Source: Acanthococcus lagerstroemiae (Eukaryota > Arthropoda > Insecta > Hemiptera > Eriococcidae). Taken from it: 64,000 nt of DNA. Shown one piece after another: positions 52,651 to 63,130 of this stretch. Under the pieces are notes generated by a model. The model worked only from the letters and a program-made list of their open reading frames with translations, did no database searches and was not told the origin of the DNA. Position 1 is the first letter of the stretch. Each line of letters opens with the position of its first letter. Where the stretch lies: NCBI GenBank assembly GCA_031841125.1, contig CM063109.1, positions 34,538,038 through 34,602,037 on the forward strand. Reading direction: 5' to 3'. The position numbers were made by a program, and so were the translations under genes.

Positions 52651-53453
52651 ATTATATACCGGTACTGTACCGGCCAAGTAAACGTTATATACCGGTACTG
52701 AACTTTAAGCCGAGTTGACACGATGCTAGTTTTCTATCTGCTAGCTTGCCTTTCATTCATGATACGCGTGTATTTCTCGTCATGACTGAACTTACAAGTT
52801 ATCGCTTGTCGGCCTACAAGGCTTCTCTATTCTCTATTCATAATCAGTTGAGTTTTATCGTTTTCGAGCGGCGCTCTTCTTATTACGATCGTTTCTTATT
52901 GTGACGTTATCATTATGAGCAATAATCGTACAACTTTCGTCGAAGTAGGGACAGAATTTAACTCGTCTGAAGATTTTTTGAAGGCATTTCATGATTTTTG
53001 TGACGCTAATTACGAACCTCTGGTGATTGAAACCAACAACAAACGACAAGTCACAGTGTTATGTCGACATGGAGTGAATAGGTCTTCGCGAAGTACAGGT
53101 AAACGAACGCAATTGCGGTATAATTATCTTGGTTGTCAGGCAAAAATCACTTGCTATAAGCCAGCGAACTCAACTATAGTACGGGTGACATCTGTAAATT
53201 TAGACCATAATCACGAAGTAAGTGCAGGTGCGTATCGTTCTACAGAACTTACCGAGAAAGAAAAGGAGGTTGTTTCAGACTTGTATGAGGCAAACTGCAA
53301 AGTTAGTCAGATATGTCGAGTGTTGAAGAGCAAGTTCGACAAGAACCTGTCATCTCAAAAATTGCGCAATGTAATTCATTAGCTTCGTTTAATTGGCCGG
53401 TACAATACTGGTACATAACATTTAATTGGCCGGTACAATACCGGTACATAACG
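52651..53453 (+). mobile_element. MULE-like DNA element with compound terminal inverted repeats
   Basis: The left end carries units ttatataccggtactgtacc (52652) and gttatataccggtactg (52684). The right end carries two tandem 33-base units, each tttaattggccggtac plus a ccggtacataac-type half (53389-53420 and 53421-53453). The right units are the inverse complement of the left. Each unit is itself near-palindromic around taccggta. A 155-codon zinc-finger frame fills the middle and stops six bases before the right repeat. No catalytic domain is present and no clear target duplication was found. Confidence 0.65.
52915..53382 (+). CDS. FAR1-type zinc-finger (MULE transposase N-terminal domain) protein, intact short frame
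   Basis: The 155-codon frame starts at an ATG in good context (atcattatgagc). Residues 8-105 fit a FAR1/WRKY-GCM1-type zinc finger: FVEVGTEFNSSEDFLKAFHD, a cysteine at 50 (TVLCRHG), a cysteine at 74 (YLGCQAKI) and a DHNHEV motif with histidines at 98 and 100. Residues 110-155 look like a short helical bundle (LTEKEKEVVSDLYEANCKVS). Such domains bind terminal repeats in MULE transposases and occur in ZSWIM-like host proteins. The DDE and SWIM parts are missing, so on its own it could bind DNA but not transpose. Absence of stops and frameshifts contrasts with nearly every other frame here. Expression is unknown. Confidence 0.65.
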   Translation: MSNNRTTFVEVGTEFNSSEDFLKAFHDFCDANYEPLVIETNNKRQVTVLCRHGVNRSSRSTGKRTQLRYNYLGCQAKITCYKPANSTIVRVTSVNLDHNHEVSAGAYRSTELTEKEKEVVSDLYEANCKVSQICRVLKSKFDKNLSSQKLRNVIH

Positions 53454-53761
53454 CCATCTTTATTTTTATTATTATTTTTTTTATATATATATATAATCAA
53501 TCAATCAAAGGATGTATTTTCAAAATTTCAATTTTCAAATTACAAACATACTCCTAATGGGCCACATGGCCCGTAATAATAAGGAGAGGGAAGGTTTGGT
53601 GTAGCTTCGTTGCTTAAACGCCGTCATCCCTCTCCCCTTACATAGCTTAAGGAATAAACAATAACTATGTTTGTACAATTATCACAAATTGTATGGCTGT
53701 AGTATTCTAAGACTATGTTTGTATTATGACAAGTAGTATAGCTGTAGTTGCCTCTTCTGAA

Positions 53762-54470
53762 TTATTTGTCAGGTGTTCGTCCTTCAAAGCTAGTTTTATT
53801 TTTCATTATTCCAACTATCAAAGCGTTTAAATCTGTGAGTTCTTTTTTGTTGAGTCCCAAAAGTGAGTTTCCTGAGTTTTCAATTTTGGTGATTAAATTT
53901 TGATATTTGTTGCGTAGAACAGCATGTTTCTCACAGTGAAATAGTATTTGATCTTTGATGGATGGTAGAAATGCGTATAGGTCACGCGTCCCGTTGTGGC
54001 TGCATCGTAACTCAGCTGCCACTCCTGAATCGCTCTCTCATTTAGATCTCTTATGGTCTTTTTAAGTTCTGGTCCACTTATTGTTTCCCTTACTTCTTTG
54101 ATTTTATTTACTAGTTTTATTTTGTTATCAATTGGCATAAGGCCTGAAATTGCGTACACGGATTGATATGAAATAGTTTTGTAGCCGCTGATTATTCCTT
54201 TTATTATTGACCTTTGTGTCTTTCTGAGTCTAGAAATTTGATATTTTGTTAATTTATTGTAGCATACTCGTGAACAGTAGCTGATCAAGGGGACAAAAAT
54301 TGCTTTATAAAGAATCACCCTATTTTTGTAGCAGAAGCCGAATGTATTGCCATACAGTGCGAGAAAGAGTTTATAGTAATTGACAATTTTATTTATGGTA
54401 TAATCTAGGTGGCAGCTAAAGTTTAGTTTTTCATCAATTATTATTTCTAAGTATTTCATTTTATTGCTTA
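53762..54470 (-). pseudogene. Thumb and C-terminal region of R1/I-like LINE
   Basis: Frame 54459-53893 begins MKYLEIIIDEKLNFSCHLDY and continues with LISYCSRVCYNKLTKYQISR and ISGLMPIDNKIKLVNKIKE. A frameshift near 54010 leads to the frame ending at 53762, with RDLYAFLPSIKDQILFHCEK. The last part corresponds to a zinc-binding C-terminal block of which ILFHCEKH survives. It stops at TGA/TAA before the 3' UTR. It is joined to the reverse transcriptase frame by a one-base shift near 54490. Confidence 0.75.
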
Positions 54471-54488
54471 TTTTAAATGCTGTATTGT

Positions 54489-55440
54489 CTATATCTTTAC
54501 ATGATTTTCTATCCGAGTTTTGACTTGTTCTTTATCATGTCTTCTTGAGATAAGAATCGAGTTTGTTTTATTTGGATTGAATTTTAGACCAAGTTTACTC
54601 AGTTCTGGACTCATTTTTCCGATACTTGAGTTGATTTTAAAATCGTCAACTCCTTTTTCTTTTTTTGTATCAATTCCTGCTATAAGTAAAATATCATCGG
54701 CATATGAGATAATTTCGATATTACCTTCCATATTGATTTTGTGTATATTAGTCATGGCTATGTTAAAGAGGACTGGACCGAGAACAGTACCTTGGGGAAC
54801 GCCTGTTGTGAGATTTCTAGTAACGTGGTCACTGCTACTCTCGTGGTACCAACCTATGGTTCTGTTTGTGAGGTAGTCCGCTATAAGGGAGATAAGATTG
54901 CTAGGAAAGGAATGCTGAGTCAATATATTTATTAACTCAGGATGTTTAATTTTATCGAATGCTCCTGAAACGTCAAAGCTGACTAGTAAGACATGTCTGT
55001 GAGAGTTTCTATATCTGTTAATGATTTCAAAAGCTTTGCGGACCGCATTTTCTGTACTCATCTTTCTACGGAATCCAAACTGATTGTGGTTTAGTACGTT
55101 ATGTTTCCTCATAAATTCGCTCAAGTGGTAGTTTATATTTTTTTCATATAATTTCCCCATGTTAGATAGTAGAGTAATTGGACGATACGAAGAAGGGGGT
55201 GTGGGGTCTTTGCCAGGCTTGTTAATCAATACAAGTTTACCTGCCTTCCACGTGTTGGGAAACACATTTATTTTGAGAGAGCAATAATACAGAGTGGGTA
55301 GCAAATCTCGGCATTTACTGTGTATGATTTTAATAACTGCGTTTGAAATACCATCTAGTCCTGACGCTTTCCTAGTTTTCAGTGAACGTATCGCTGAATT
55401 GGTGACTGTTTTAGTTTCAGTATAATCATATTCAATGTTG
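54489..55440 (-). pseudogene. Reverse transcriptase of R1/I-like LINE, motifs intact
   Basis: Upstream of the main frame, 55440-55310 reads TKTVTNSAIRSLKTRKASGL DGIS-type residues. The open 271-codon frame (55304-54489) has SYRPITLLSNMGKLYEKNIN at 39-58, FGFRRKMSTENAVRK, motif A FDVSGAFDKI with aspartate at 111, TTGVPQGTVLGPVLFNIAM at 166-184 and YADD at 201-204. All catalytic residues are present. The enzyme would copy element RNA at the nicked target. Only frameshifts at either end break the full-length protein, suggesting a comparatively recent insertion. Confidence 0.8.
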
Positions 55441-55444
55441 TCTG

Positions 55445-55930
55445 TTTTCCTGATTCTTGGTGGGAGCTTAAATTGATTGACTCATTAGTAACCGGAAATA
55501 TGGTGTTCATTATTATTTCAATTTTAAGTAGTTTGTCGACATAAACACAATCATTATGCATAATTGGTGGGATTTCTAGCCTTTTCTTTTTCCTGAGTAA
55601 TATTTTGTACGGTTTGCCAAAGACTTCAGTGCTATTATTTAGTAACTGGTTCCATGATTCACTTTTGGCTCTTTGAATTTCTTTTCTGTAGAATTTTTTA
55701 ATGCTGTCTCTTAAGTCTCCTAGGTATAACTTTTTTATCTTGCTTTTAGTTTTATAAATTTTTTTGTTAATGTTACGCAGTACTTTCCGGATTAGCTCCA
55801 GCTTTTTAGACCACCATGGGAACGTCTTTTCTTTGGGACCGATTTTCGGCACGTCAGAAAGGCGGAAATTAGCGACAAAATAGCTACGTGAAACGACCAT
55901 TAAATTTTTTCAACATCTCAACAATAAATT
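55445..55930 (-). pseudogene. Endonuclease-to-RT linker of R1/I-like LINE
   Basis: Open frame 55900-55379 includes DVPKIGPKEKTFPWWSKKLE, then lysine-rich helices (INKKIYKTKSKIKKLYLGDL) and KSESWNQLLNNSTEVFGKPY. The PWWSKKL stretch is the usual block that follows the endonuclease. It is preceded by a frameshift near 55885 and the MITE boundary at 55931. Confidence 0.75.
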
Positions 55931-56505
55931 CACGCCAGGATATAATATCAAGCACCCAATGAATGTAACAAACGCCTGTACAATAATTCCACGCCACTTC
56001 AAAAAATTGAGCAGTCAAATTTCACTCCTGAACGCCGACTGTGCACGTCGAAAAAAATGAAATAGACATGGATAGAAAGGTGATAAAATAATCGTATATG
56101 TAATAATAAAGCGAAAAAATTACGGTAATGTAGGAGTACACATGAACTAATAGAGAAAAGACGAGTATTATTAATTTATTTATTATAGTAAAACCCGAAT
56201 AAGAAACGTATTAGGCGGGAAGATAAAAAATACGAATTTATTCAAGGGACCAGAGGAAAGAAGTTTTATGCGGGAAGGGTGTTTACTATATTTTGAAGTG
56301 CAACATTTTAATTTTCAACGATTGAAGCATTATCAATTTGAAGCGCAACATTTTAATTTATTATCGTCTAAACTGCAAAAAAAATGTCGTTCATATACTT
56401 CACCCTGACGTGGTCAGTTCGGCGTTCATATCTGACAGAATTGTCGCGCATATCATGGTTTCAGCTGTTCAATGACCAGTCGTTGACGTTAGTTTTCCTG
56501 GCGTG
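55931..56505. mobile_element. MULE-like MITE, 575 bp, inserted in the LINE
   Basis: The ends cacgccagga (55931-55940) and tcctggcgtg (56496-56505) are perfect inverted repeats. Further in, gaacgccgactgtgcacgtc (56021) and the complement of gacgtggtcagttcggcgtt (56407) pair again, so the terminal repeats are long and diverged. The flanks caataaatt (55922-55930) and caagatatt (56506-56514) match at 7 of 9 positions. A 9-base duplication with long terminal repeats is typical of MULEs. Removing the insert and one flank copy restores the LINE reading frame. Inside, ttgaagtgcaacattttaat and ttgaagcgcaacattttaat form a direct repeat (56295 and 56338). Confidence 0.7.
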
Positions 56506-57412
56506 CAAGATATTTTATCCCCTTTTCTTTATCTACAGTTTGGATGTTTCTCGCTGTAAAGGCCATTACATTCTTAATGTAGTTTTCTAGTTTTATGGTT
56601 ACCATATTAAGCTGTTCTGAATTTTCGCAGGTTATTAGCTCAGTAATGAAGGGAGACAGGTCTTCTTTGTTTATATTCTTTGAGAACTCATCGAGGTCAA
56701 GTTTTGTTATAATTTCATTTCTTATGTTCACTTCAGTTTTGACTTTGAATTCTACTGAAAGGTGTGGAGTCTGAGTATTAACTTTCAATTTTAGTTCATC
56801 TATTTTGGAATATAAGTTGAGGGAACTTATAATTAGGTCTATTACAGAAGATCCATTTTTATTACAGAAAGTCTTTTCGTTATATCGGTTGTGTACTATC
56901 AGATCTTTTGAGATTATTAGGTCTTCAAAGTATGACGCTCTCTCACGGGCACTGTATATAGCTAAAGATTCTATATGTTCAAAGTATGGTGATCTTACAT
57001 TGAAATCTCCTACTATGAGGGCCTTGATTTGAGGATTGTTGGGAGTAAGTATGGACAGTAGCTCCTTTATGTTTTCTTTAATGTTTGAGGTTGGTGCGAA
57101 GTAACAGCCAAGTAGGTAGAAGTCAGCAATTTTGACACATATGATATTTTCAGAATTTTTATGTAGTGTAGGATCAAGAGTTTTTTTGTATATTATTGAT
57201 ACGTTCTTATTGCAAATAGAAGCATAGTCACTTTTAACTTCTCTGAGGGTGCTTTCACCAACTTTATAGTATGGTTCGGTGAGAACCATAACATCCTTTT
57301 CAAGTTTGGCCAAAAGCTCTAGTTGTTGTGTTCTATTTGTATTAGTATTGGTTACGTTAAAAGTAATTGTCTGCGTATCGCCAACCCTATCTACATTTGC
57401 TTTATTGTTCAT
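56506..57412 (-). pseudogene. Endonuclease of R1/I-like LINE, long open frame
   Basis: An open 307-codon frame starts at 57412 (MNNKANVDRVGDTQ); its last few codons are MITE sequence. Visible blocks are NVTNTNTNRTQQLELLAK, VMVLTEPYYKVGE with the glutamate at 46, LLGCYFAPTSN, ALIVGDFNVRSPYFE (GDFN at 135-138), a GSSVIDLIISS block at 187-197 and TPHLSVEF at about 221, where serine-aspartate-histidine is usual. The EPYY and SSVIDL wording fits R1-type endonucleases. The domain nicks target DNA. Length and the lack of stops make this the most intact endonuclease here, but the downstream frame is cut by the MITE. Confidence 0.8.
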
Positions 57413-57450
57413 TGCAGAGTTTATTTATTTATTATTTTTTCAATTGATCA

Positions 57451-59600
57451 TGCTACAATAAAATAAATAAATTTTCTGCATTATTAAAGCTTCTATCTTC
57501 CAAGGTTCTTTTTTGGTTGGACTGCTCGATCGTTCCTTGTCTGTTATTCATTGTTTCAATTAAGGAATGAACTGCCTCCTCTGTGTTGAGTGTGTGATAG
57601 CTTTACTCTCCTCTTCTTTTGCTCTGCATAGAACTTGGCGTTTATTGGTTCACACAAAGAAGTTGCTCGGCAGGTTTTTTGCATAGCCAAAAATACGTTG
57701 GTTTTTTGGTGAGAGGTGTTCATTGCCGGCTAGGAATGGGGAAAAAAAGATAGAGAGAGTGGGAGAGAGAACTACGTAGATGGGGCATTTTGAATGGCTT
57801 TGTGCGACGTAGAACGCGAGAAAATGACCCTCTTCCATTAGATGATGTAAATTTCAATATACTTGTTGAACGTGCTACCGTTAGGAGGTCACACGTGAAC
57901 GCCTGAAAGTCGCGTTTCAAACGGATACCCTATACAACATAACCGAATGCCGACGGCGTCTTTCTATCGATGTCGATTTCGAAACGGCGTCGTAAGGTGA
58001 AATCACGGGCGTATTGATACGAAATTCCAAATTCGGATAAACGCCGCGCATCGAAATCGCGCTCGATTTGCCGAGAACAGAGAGAGAGAGAGAGAGAGCC
58101 GAGATAGCGAGAGCCAAATGCTTAAAATTTACTCGGCCGTCGTTTCATAAATCATTCGACGTATCGTTTTCACCTTTTAATTACGACGTTAAATAAATTG
58201 GCGCAGATTTTAACCTTTTCGAATGGGACGTGGAAGCCTTTACCCACGCACTTGGTGTGTGGCCGATAACCGCGGATGAGACCGCGTGGCTGCAGGGCTA
58301 AGTGTTATTCAAAATAAGTCACCGTAAAATAGAAATTGATTTGAGCGTGTCCGCCGGTAAAATAAATTGTCGCCGAGGGGAGGGGGCATTTGCTGCTCGG
58401 CTCTGTTTGGTAGGTTGGGAAGGAAAGCGGGAAGTAATATTTGAAAAACGAGCTTTTTCGTTGGAAATAAATTAACAGCCCGTCTACTTTAGAGCGTCTC
58501 CAATTTTCCCGAAAATTGGAGAAAAAACGCTTTCCTACATTGGGGCGCGATTTTTAAATACGCGTTGTTTTTTTTTTCCTCAGTCACGCGCCAATTATAC
58601 GGAAACGACTAATGCAAAAAAAGTTGGCGGAAGTGTTCGCTGGGCACGGCGGCCATAAGTTCTGCTGCTGGCTGATGTCACAGCTATGTGCGGGTAGAGT
58701 TTTTTCTTTTTTTCTTTTTCTTTCTTTCCTTCTTTAATAGCACAAAACGGAGAGCAAAGGTCAAGGATCAGTTTCTACGTGATGGGTAAATAAAACTATA
58801 AGGTATGCCAACCAACCGGCTAAATATAGCGAGGGGGAGAGAGCCGGGAGTTGGGATATTATACTTGAAATACCGCGAGATTCGATGTTAAGAATGTATA
58901 AAAAAGTTGTGAGGCCAAAACCCGAAACCGCGCCAGGTAATGAGAAGGTTACAAATAAAGTTGCCATGAAAGCGCTCTTTGAGAGCGCAACTTGCTCGGA
59001 AGCGTACTCAAAAGTTTCAGATTAGTTTAGTAAGATATAAAATTTCGGAGGAATTCCAGTCGATGGATTCGAGTTCGCCGTTGCTGTATTTGTATTCTTT
59101 GACGAGGGTATCTTTAACAGAAAGTTTGAACTTTTTATCGAAACCTGAGATAAAATTTGCAATATTTCTTTCTTAAATCTGTAGACGAAATTAAAGTTCG
59201 TATTTGATTTTCATGTACCCGATTCGCGGGCAGCTATCTCGTGTTGCTGGCGGACAAACGGCGGAATGAAAACGCGCGGTAATTTCGGGCAATCGCTTGT
59301 TGTTTCCCTCCTAAATTATTACCCACGTAACGGTGGAGCTCTAAAAGCTTGAGTATACGAAGCCGTCATTTTCATCTTATTTTTTTCGCCGTGAAACGTC
59401 GATCTTCTTCGCGGGCAGACTCAATTGTCGCCCGCGACTCGTTCGCTCGTCAACGGAAAAAGTAAAGATGAAATGACAGCTGGTATACTCGGGTCCGTAC
59501 TCCGTAGTGCGTTAGGAATGGCGATAAAATCGCTTTTCGACGCTATGTTGAACGTTTCTGATGCAGAGTATTTCATACACAGCACTGGCTTGTAAAAGCC
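57451..59600. other. CpG-rich unique-looking DNA
   Basis: No repeat family or coding domain was recognised over 2.1 kb. About 57930-58480 and 59215-59520 are CpG-rich. A (GA)n run is at 58080-58097. Sparse open frames lack motifs. This is the best candidate for surviving single-copy host DNA, possibly regulatory. Confidence 0.4.
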
Positions 59601-61229
59601 TCTTAGGTGAACGAGTTTAAGAATTATGAAGAAGCAGTGGCGTACATGTGAAGGACGCCTTATCCATAGCCGGATTTAGGGGAATAATCCCCCCTTGCCC
59701 ATGACTGTTTGAAGCATAATTGAGCGCACGAGATAAAGAAGGGCCTAGGTCAGAAAATCTTGCTTTGAGAACACGCGCGTCAAAGTCTGAACCTCTGTTT
59801 GCAAATTTAATTTCTTACATTGTATCACCCATTTTTTTTATTGGAAAGTTTTTACTCTTGATATTGTAAAGAAATGGTAAAATTTAGTTCCCTAATTTTG
59901 AGATGCATGGCTTCAATATGTTAGGAATCACTGCAGACAGCATTCGCTGCAGCGAAGTCATTTCGTTAGCTCGTACCTGGCTCTCACGAGCAGGTAATCC
60001 TCTCTCATCCCCCAACTGATGGTGCAAAAACTGGCTCTAGCTGCCACCTACATATCTGCATAATGTGTTTCCGCCACGCGGACAGGAACTCGTAGGGACG
60101 ACCCAGGATGCTTGGTGCATTCTTCGACGGGCGACCATTGCGAGAGTATTGTATTTCGTATAGTGATTGTGTAGTGGCAGCTGGACGAGCCGAATTGCAT
60201 CTTAGGTGAGTTTGCTCACGGAGTACCAATCTTTTCGTAGGCTTACCCTACTTCGATATTGAATTGTTTCATTAAAATTAGGATAATCGAGTTGCCTTCT
60301 GACTGTCTTGCGGGTATCGACGTTCGCTTTATGAACCGGATGCTATGCTTCAGAATATGACGTACAGTCTACGTGAGCGGTCCACGTGCAGGGCGGTCCG
60401 GTGCTCAGGGAGTACGTGGTTCGGGCGGGTTCCCCCTAACCCGCACGTGGGCCAGGGTGGATTAGAGGCGTACCTACTGCGGATACCTTGCAGGCGACGA
60501 GGCAGTGTGGCTTGCACTCAACGACACGGGATGATACAGGGTATACCTCTACAGTTTACATGCTTGCTAGATTTCGTTCATGGTACTCAAACGCGATTAT
60601 ACTTAAATTCCAGGTGGTACCAAAGGCAGACGCACCAAAGATCCCCCTCGCCCTACAGGTTTTGCACTAATTACCAAGTAAGGCCTTTCGACTTACTCCT
60701 CCTTTCCTCTTTTTTTTCTCTTCTTCTTTTCATTCATTCATTTACTACTACAATTTATTATATGTTTACAATATTACGAATTACTTTTGAAAATCATCCT
60801 GTTATCATTGCATGTTTGAACGCTGCTAAGCAAAACAGAACCAAGCAACAGAATCTGTTTTTTGAGGACACGTAATTCGAAATTCAAGAGCCAAATAGAA
60901 ACTATATGACATAGCGTTTACTGATAAGCGTTTTTCAACGTGGTTACACATTTTTGTATCGGGGCCCAATTTATAAAAATTCTACTTTTTACGCTCTTTC
61001 CAACGATACTAATAACACATTTTGTCAACAAATGTCGCTTGGTTCTCTTTTTCTTAACAGCATCCATTTATAAAATAATTTTATCAGTTACATATTAGAA
61101 ATGACTTAGTTTTTTTTTTACCGGCGCAAAAATGTTCGACATTTCAGGCTGTGCACAAAACATCTGAAAATAACTGTAGAACTCAGAGAAATGACTGTAT
61201 TGAATTTTTGTCTAGAAGAACGTCAAATA
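59601..61229. other. Mixed gene-free DNA with a GC-rich patch
   Basis: A transposon-like start cagtggcgtacatgtg lies at 59636 but no partner was found. About 59985-60670 is GC-richer than its surroundings and includes a small palindrome around cgggttccccctaacccg (60427). Open frames there (up to 176 codons, both strands) show no domain I recognise. The rest is AT-rich. Confidence 0.35.
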
Positions 61230-61405
61230 CATGGGCGTAGCCGGGGGGGGGGGACAAACTGGTGCGCTTACTCCAGTAGACAGGGACTGAAATTATATAA
61301 ATATGGCCTCTTGGTATTTGCCGCATAATTACGTGTGTGTATATTGACTTTTTTTTTTTTTTTTTTTTTTCGCCCCAGTACGATAAAAAATCTGCTACGC
61401 CCATG
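61230..61405. mobile_element. Short MITE, 176 bp
   Basis: The ends catgggcgtagc (61230-61241) and gctacgcccatg (61394-61405) are perfect 12-base inverted repeats. An 11-base G run follows the left end and a T run precedes the right end. The immediate 8-base flanks do not match, so the superfamily is uncertain; the GGCGTAGC wording resembles the hAT-like MITEs elsewhere in the window. Confidence 0.65.
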
Positions 61406-61500
61406 GTTAACAGTATTAACAAGACACAGGAAAAACATTTTCGAAAGAAAAATTTAGAGTGATAAGTATAACTATGTTCAGGAAGTGGTATTTGAGAGAA

Positions 61501-63130
61501 TAATAATAATAATAAGCCTTTATTTGGCGATGGCCAGTTGGCCTCTTACATTTTTTTCTTCTTTTTTTTTAAAAAAAACTTATACTTACTAGCATAACTA
61601 TAATATTTTGATCAACCCAGCTCGTATCGCCACATACCAGGCTTCTGGGCGAAGGCTTCCCTCGATCTTATCCATTCCTTTCTTTCGGTCGCCACCCTAT
61701 GGCATTGATTATTTTCAAGAAGTTTTTCAAAGTCATCTTGCCATCTGGTCTTTTGTCTACCTTTATTTCTTTCGTGATATATTGGTTGCCAGAAAGTTGG
61801 TCTGTAAGTCCAGCGGTTGTCTCTTAGTCTAGCTATGTGCCCAGCCGTGGTCCATTTATGCCTTCTGATGTTCGTAACAATGTTTTGGTTAAATTTTAGT
61901 TTGCTTTTAATTATTTTGTTTGGGATTCGGTCCATTTTCCTGATTCGTAGCATAGATCTCTTCATTTTGTTTTGTGTTACGTTTAGTTTCTTTTCGTGAG
62001 CTATAGTGAGGGCCCAGGTCTGTGATCCATATGTTAGTGTGGGGATGACACATGCGTTGAAAATTTCGCTTTTCAGATTATTTTTGTATTGTCTTTTGAG
62101 GATGTGTTTCAAACTCTCAAAACTTGTTTCATGCTAGCGTTATATGACGATTAATTTCTTTGCCCTATCTTCCGTCCAAGCTGATTGTCTGTCCTAAATA
62201 GATTGCTTCTTGGACTTTCGCTATTTTTATGTTTTCAAGCTTCAAGTAATCGTCTTTGTAGCCACTGGAGAGTAATTTTGTTTTCTCCAGGTTTGTCTTC
62301 AATCCAGCGTCTTGTCCTTCTTCCGTTAAGTCAGTTAGCATTTGTTTGATTTGTGTTATGTCGTTTGATATTAGGATTACGTCGTCTGCAAATCTTAGGT
62401 TACTCAAGTACTGTCCATTTATCCTTATTCCTTTGTCCTCCCAAGGCATTGCTGTGAAGACTTCTTCTAGTAGACAGTTGAACAGGATAGGTGATAAGGG
62501 ATCCCCCTGCCTCACTCCTTTTTCTATATTAAAGTACGGACCTTCCTGATCAGTGATGATTCTTGCTTTAGGATTTGTGTACATATGCTAGTAATAATTC
62601 TTATTAGTGTTTCCCAAGTGTTCTGATTTTTTAATGCTTTGAGGAGAAATTGGTGGTTGATAGAATCAAAAGCTTTTGGTGTAATCTATTAAAATCATAT
62701 TCAAGTTGATGTTGTATTCTGAGCATTTCTTTATCAGTTGGTTCACTGTATGTAGGTGATCTATGTATAGTAGAAAATTGTTTTCGAAAGCCTGCTTGCT
62801 CTTTTGGTTGCTGTTCTATCAAAATTTTCCCGATTCTCTGTTCAACTGCCTTTGAGAAAATTTTTGCAATAGTAGGGCTTAGACTAATAGGTCTGTAGTT
62901 GCTAATTTTGTGTCTGTCTCCTGTTTTGTATATTAGAATTGTGTCAGCTTGCTTCCAAGTCCTGTGGTATTTCCTGTTCTGTGAGGATTTTATTGAATAG
63001 CGATGTTAGTTTTTTAGCCATGGGTTTTCCTCCATACTTGATGCATTCGTTTGCTATTCCATCATGCCCTGGGACCTTATGTTTTTGAAAATTTATAGAC
63101 GGTGTATCATATCGAAAAAATGAACAAAAT
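61501..63130 (-). pseudogene. RTE-like LINE, fingers to 3' tail
   Basis: From 63130 the minus strand reads FQKHKVPGHDGIANECIKYG, then pieces around NYRPISLSPTIAKIFSKAVE (about 62900-62840), EQAGFRKQFSTIH, LNMILIDYTKAFDSI, KGVRQGDPLSPILFNCLLEE (62520-62460), LRFADDVILISNDITQIKQM (62405-62345) with an intact ADD, and EAIYLGQTISLDGR. After a frameshift near 62150, an open 166-codon frame (62112-61612) covers the thumb (LTYGSQTWALTIAHEKKLN) and C-terminus (KWTTAGHIARLRDNRW, ending GMWRYELG). The 3' UTR ends in (TAA)n at 61501-61517. It is 5'-truncated, lacking the endonuclease. Confidence 0.85.

Larger units (their letters stand above)
53475..57450 (-). mobile_element. Non-LTR retrotransposon (R1/I-like, clade unresolved), best preserved LINE
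   Basis: A minus-strand copy from the second reading frame start at 57412 to a simple-repeat tail near 53480-53515 (ttgattgattgatt, then TA repeats). It contains the whole endonuclease, linker, reverse transcriptase and C-terminal region in order, with about four frameshifts and one MITE insertion (55931-56505). The 3' UTR holds a short palindrome, gggccacatggccc, near 53559. No first reading frame is seen upstream, so it may be 5'-truncated just at the second frame. Confidence 0.8.

Noticed and set aside
54520..54876. A 118-codon plus-strand open frame
   Set aside because: Antisense shadow of the intact reverse transcriptase frame on the minus strand.
59636..59651. cagtggcgtacatgtg as a MITE start
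   Set aside because: No matching inverted end or 8-bp duplication was found downstream; noted only as a motif.
60345..60875. A 176-codon plus-strand open frame
   Set aside because: No recognised domain; GC-rich start and poly-T-derived hydrophobic end look like chance. Kept only as part of the GC-rich patch.
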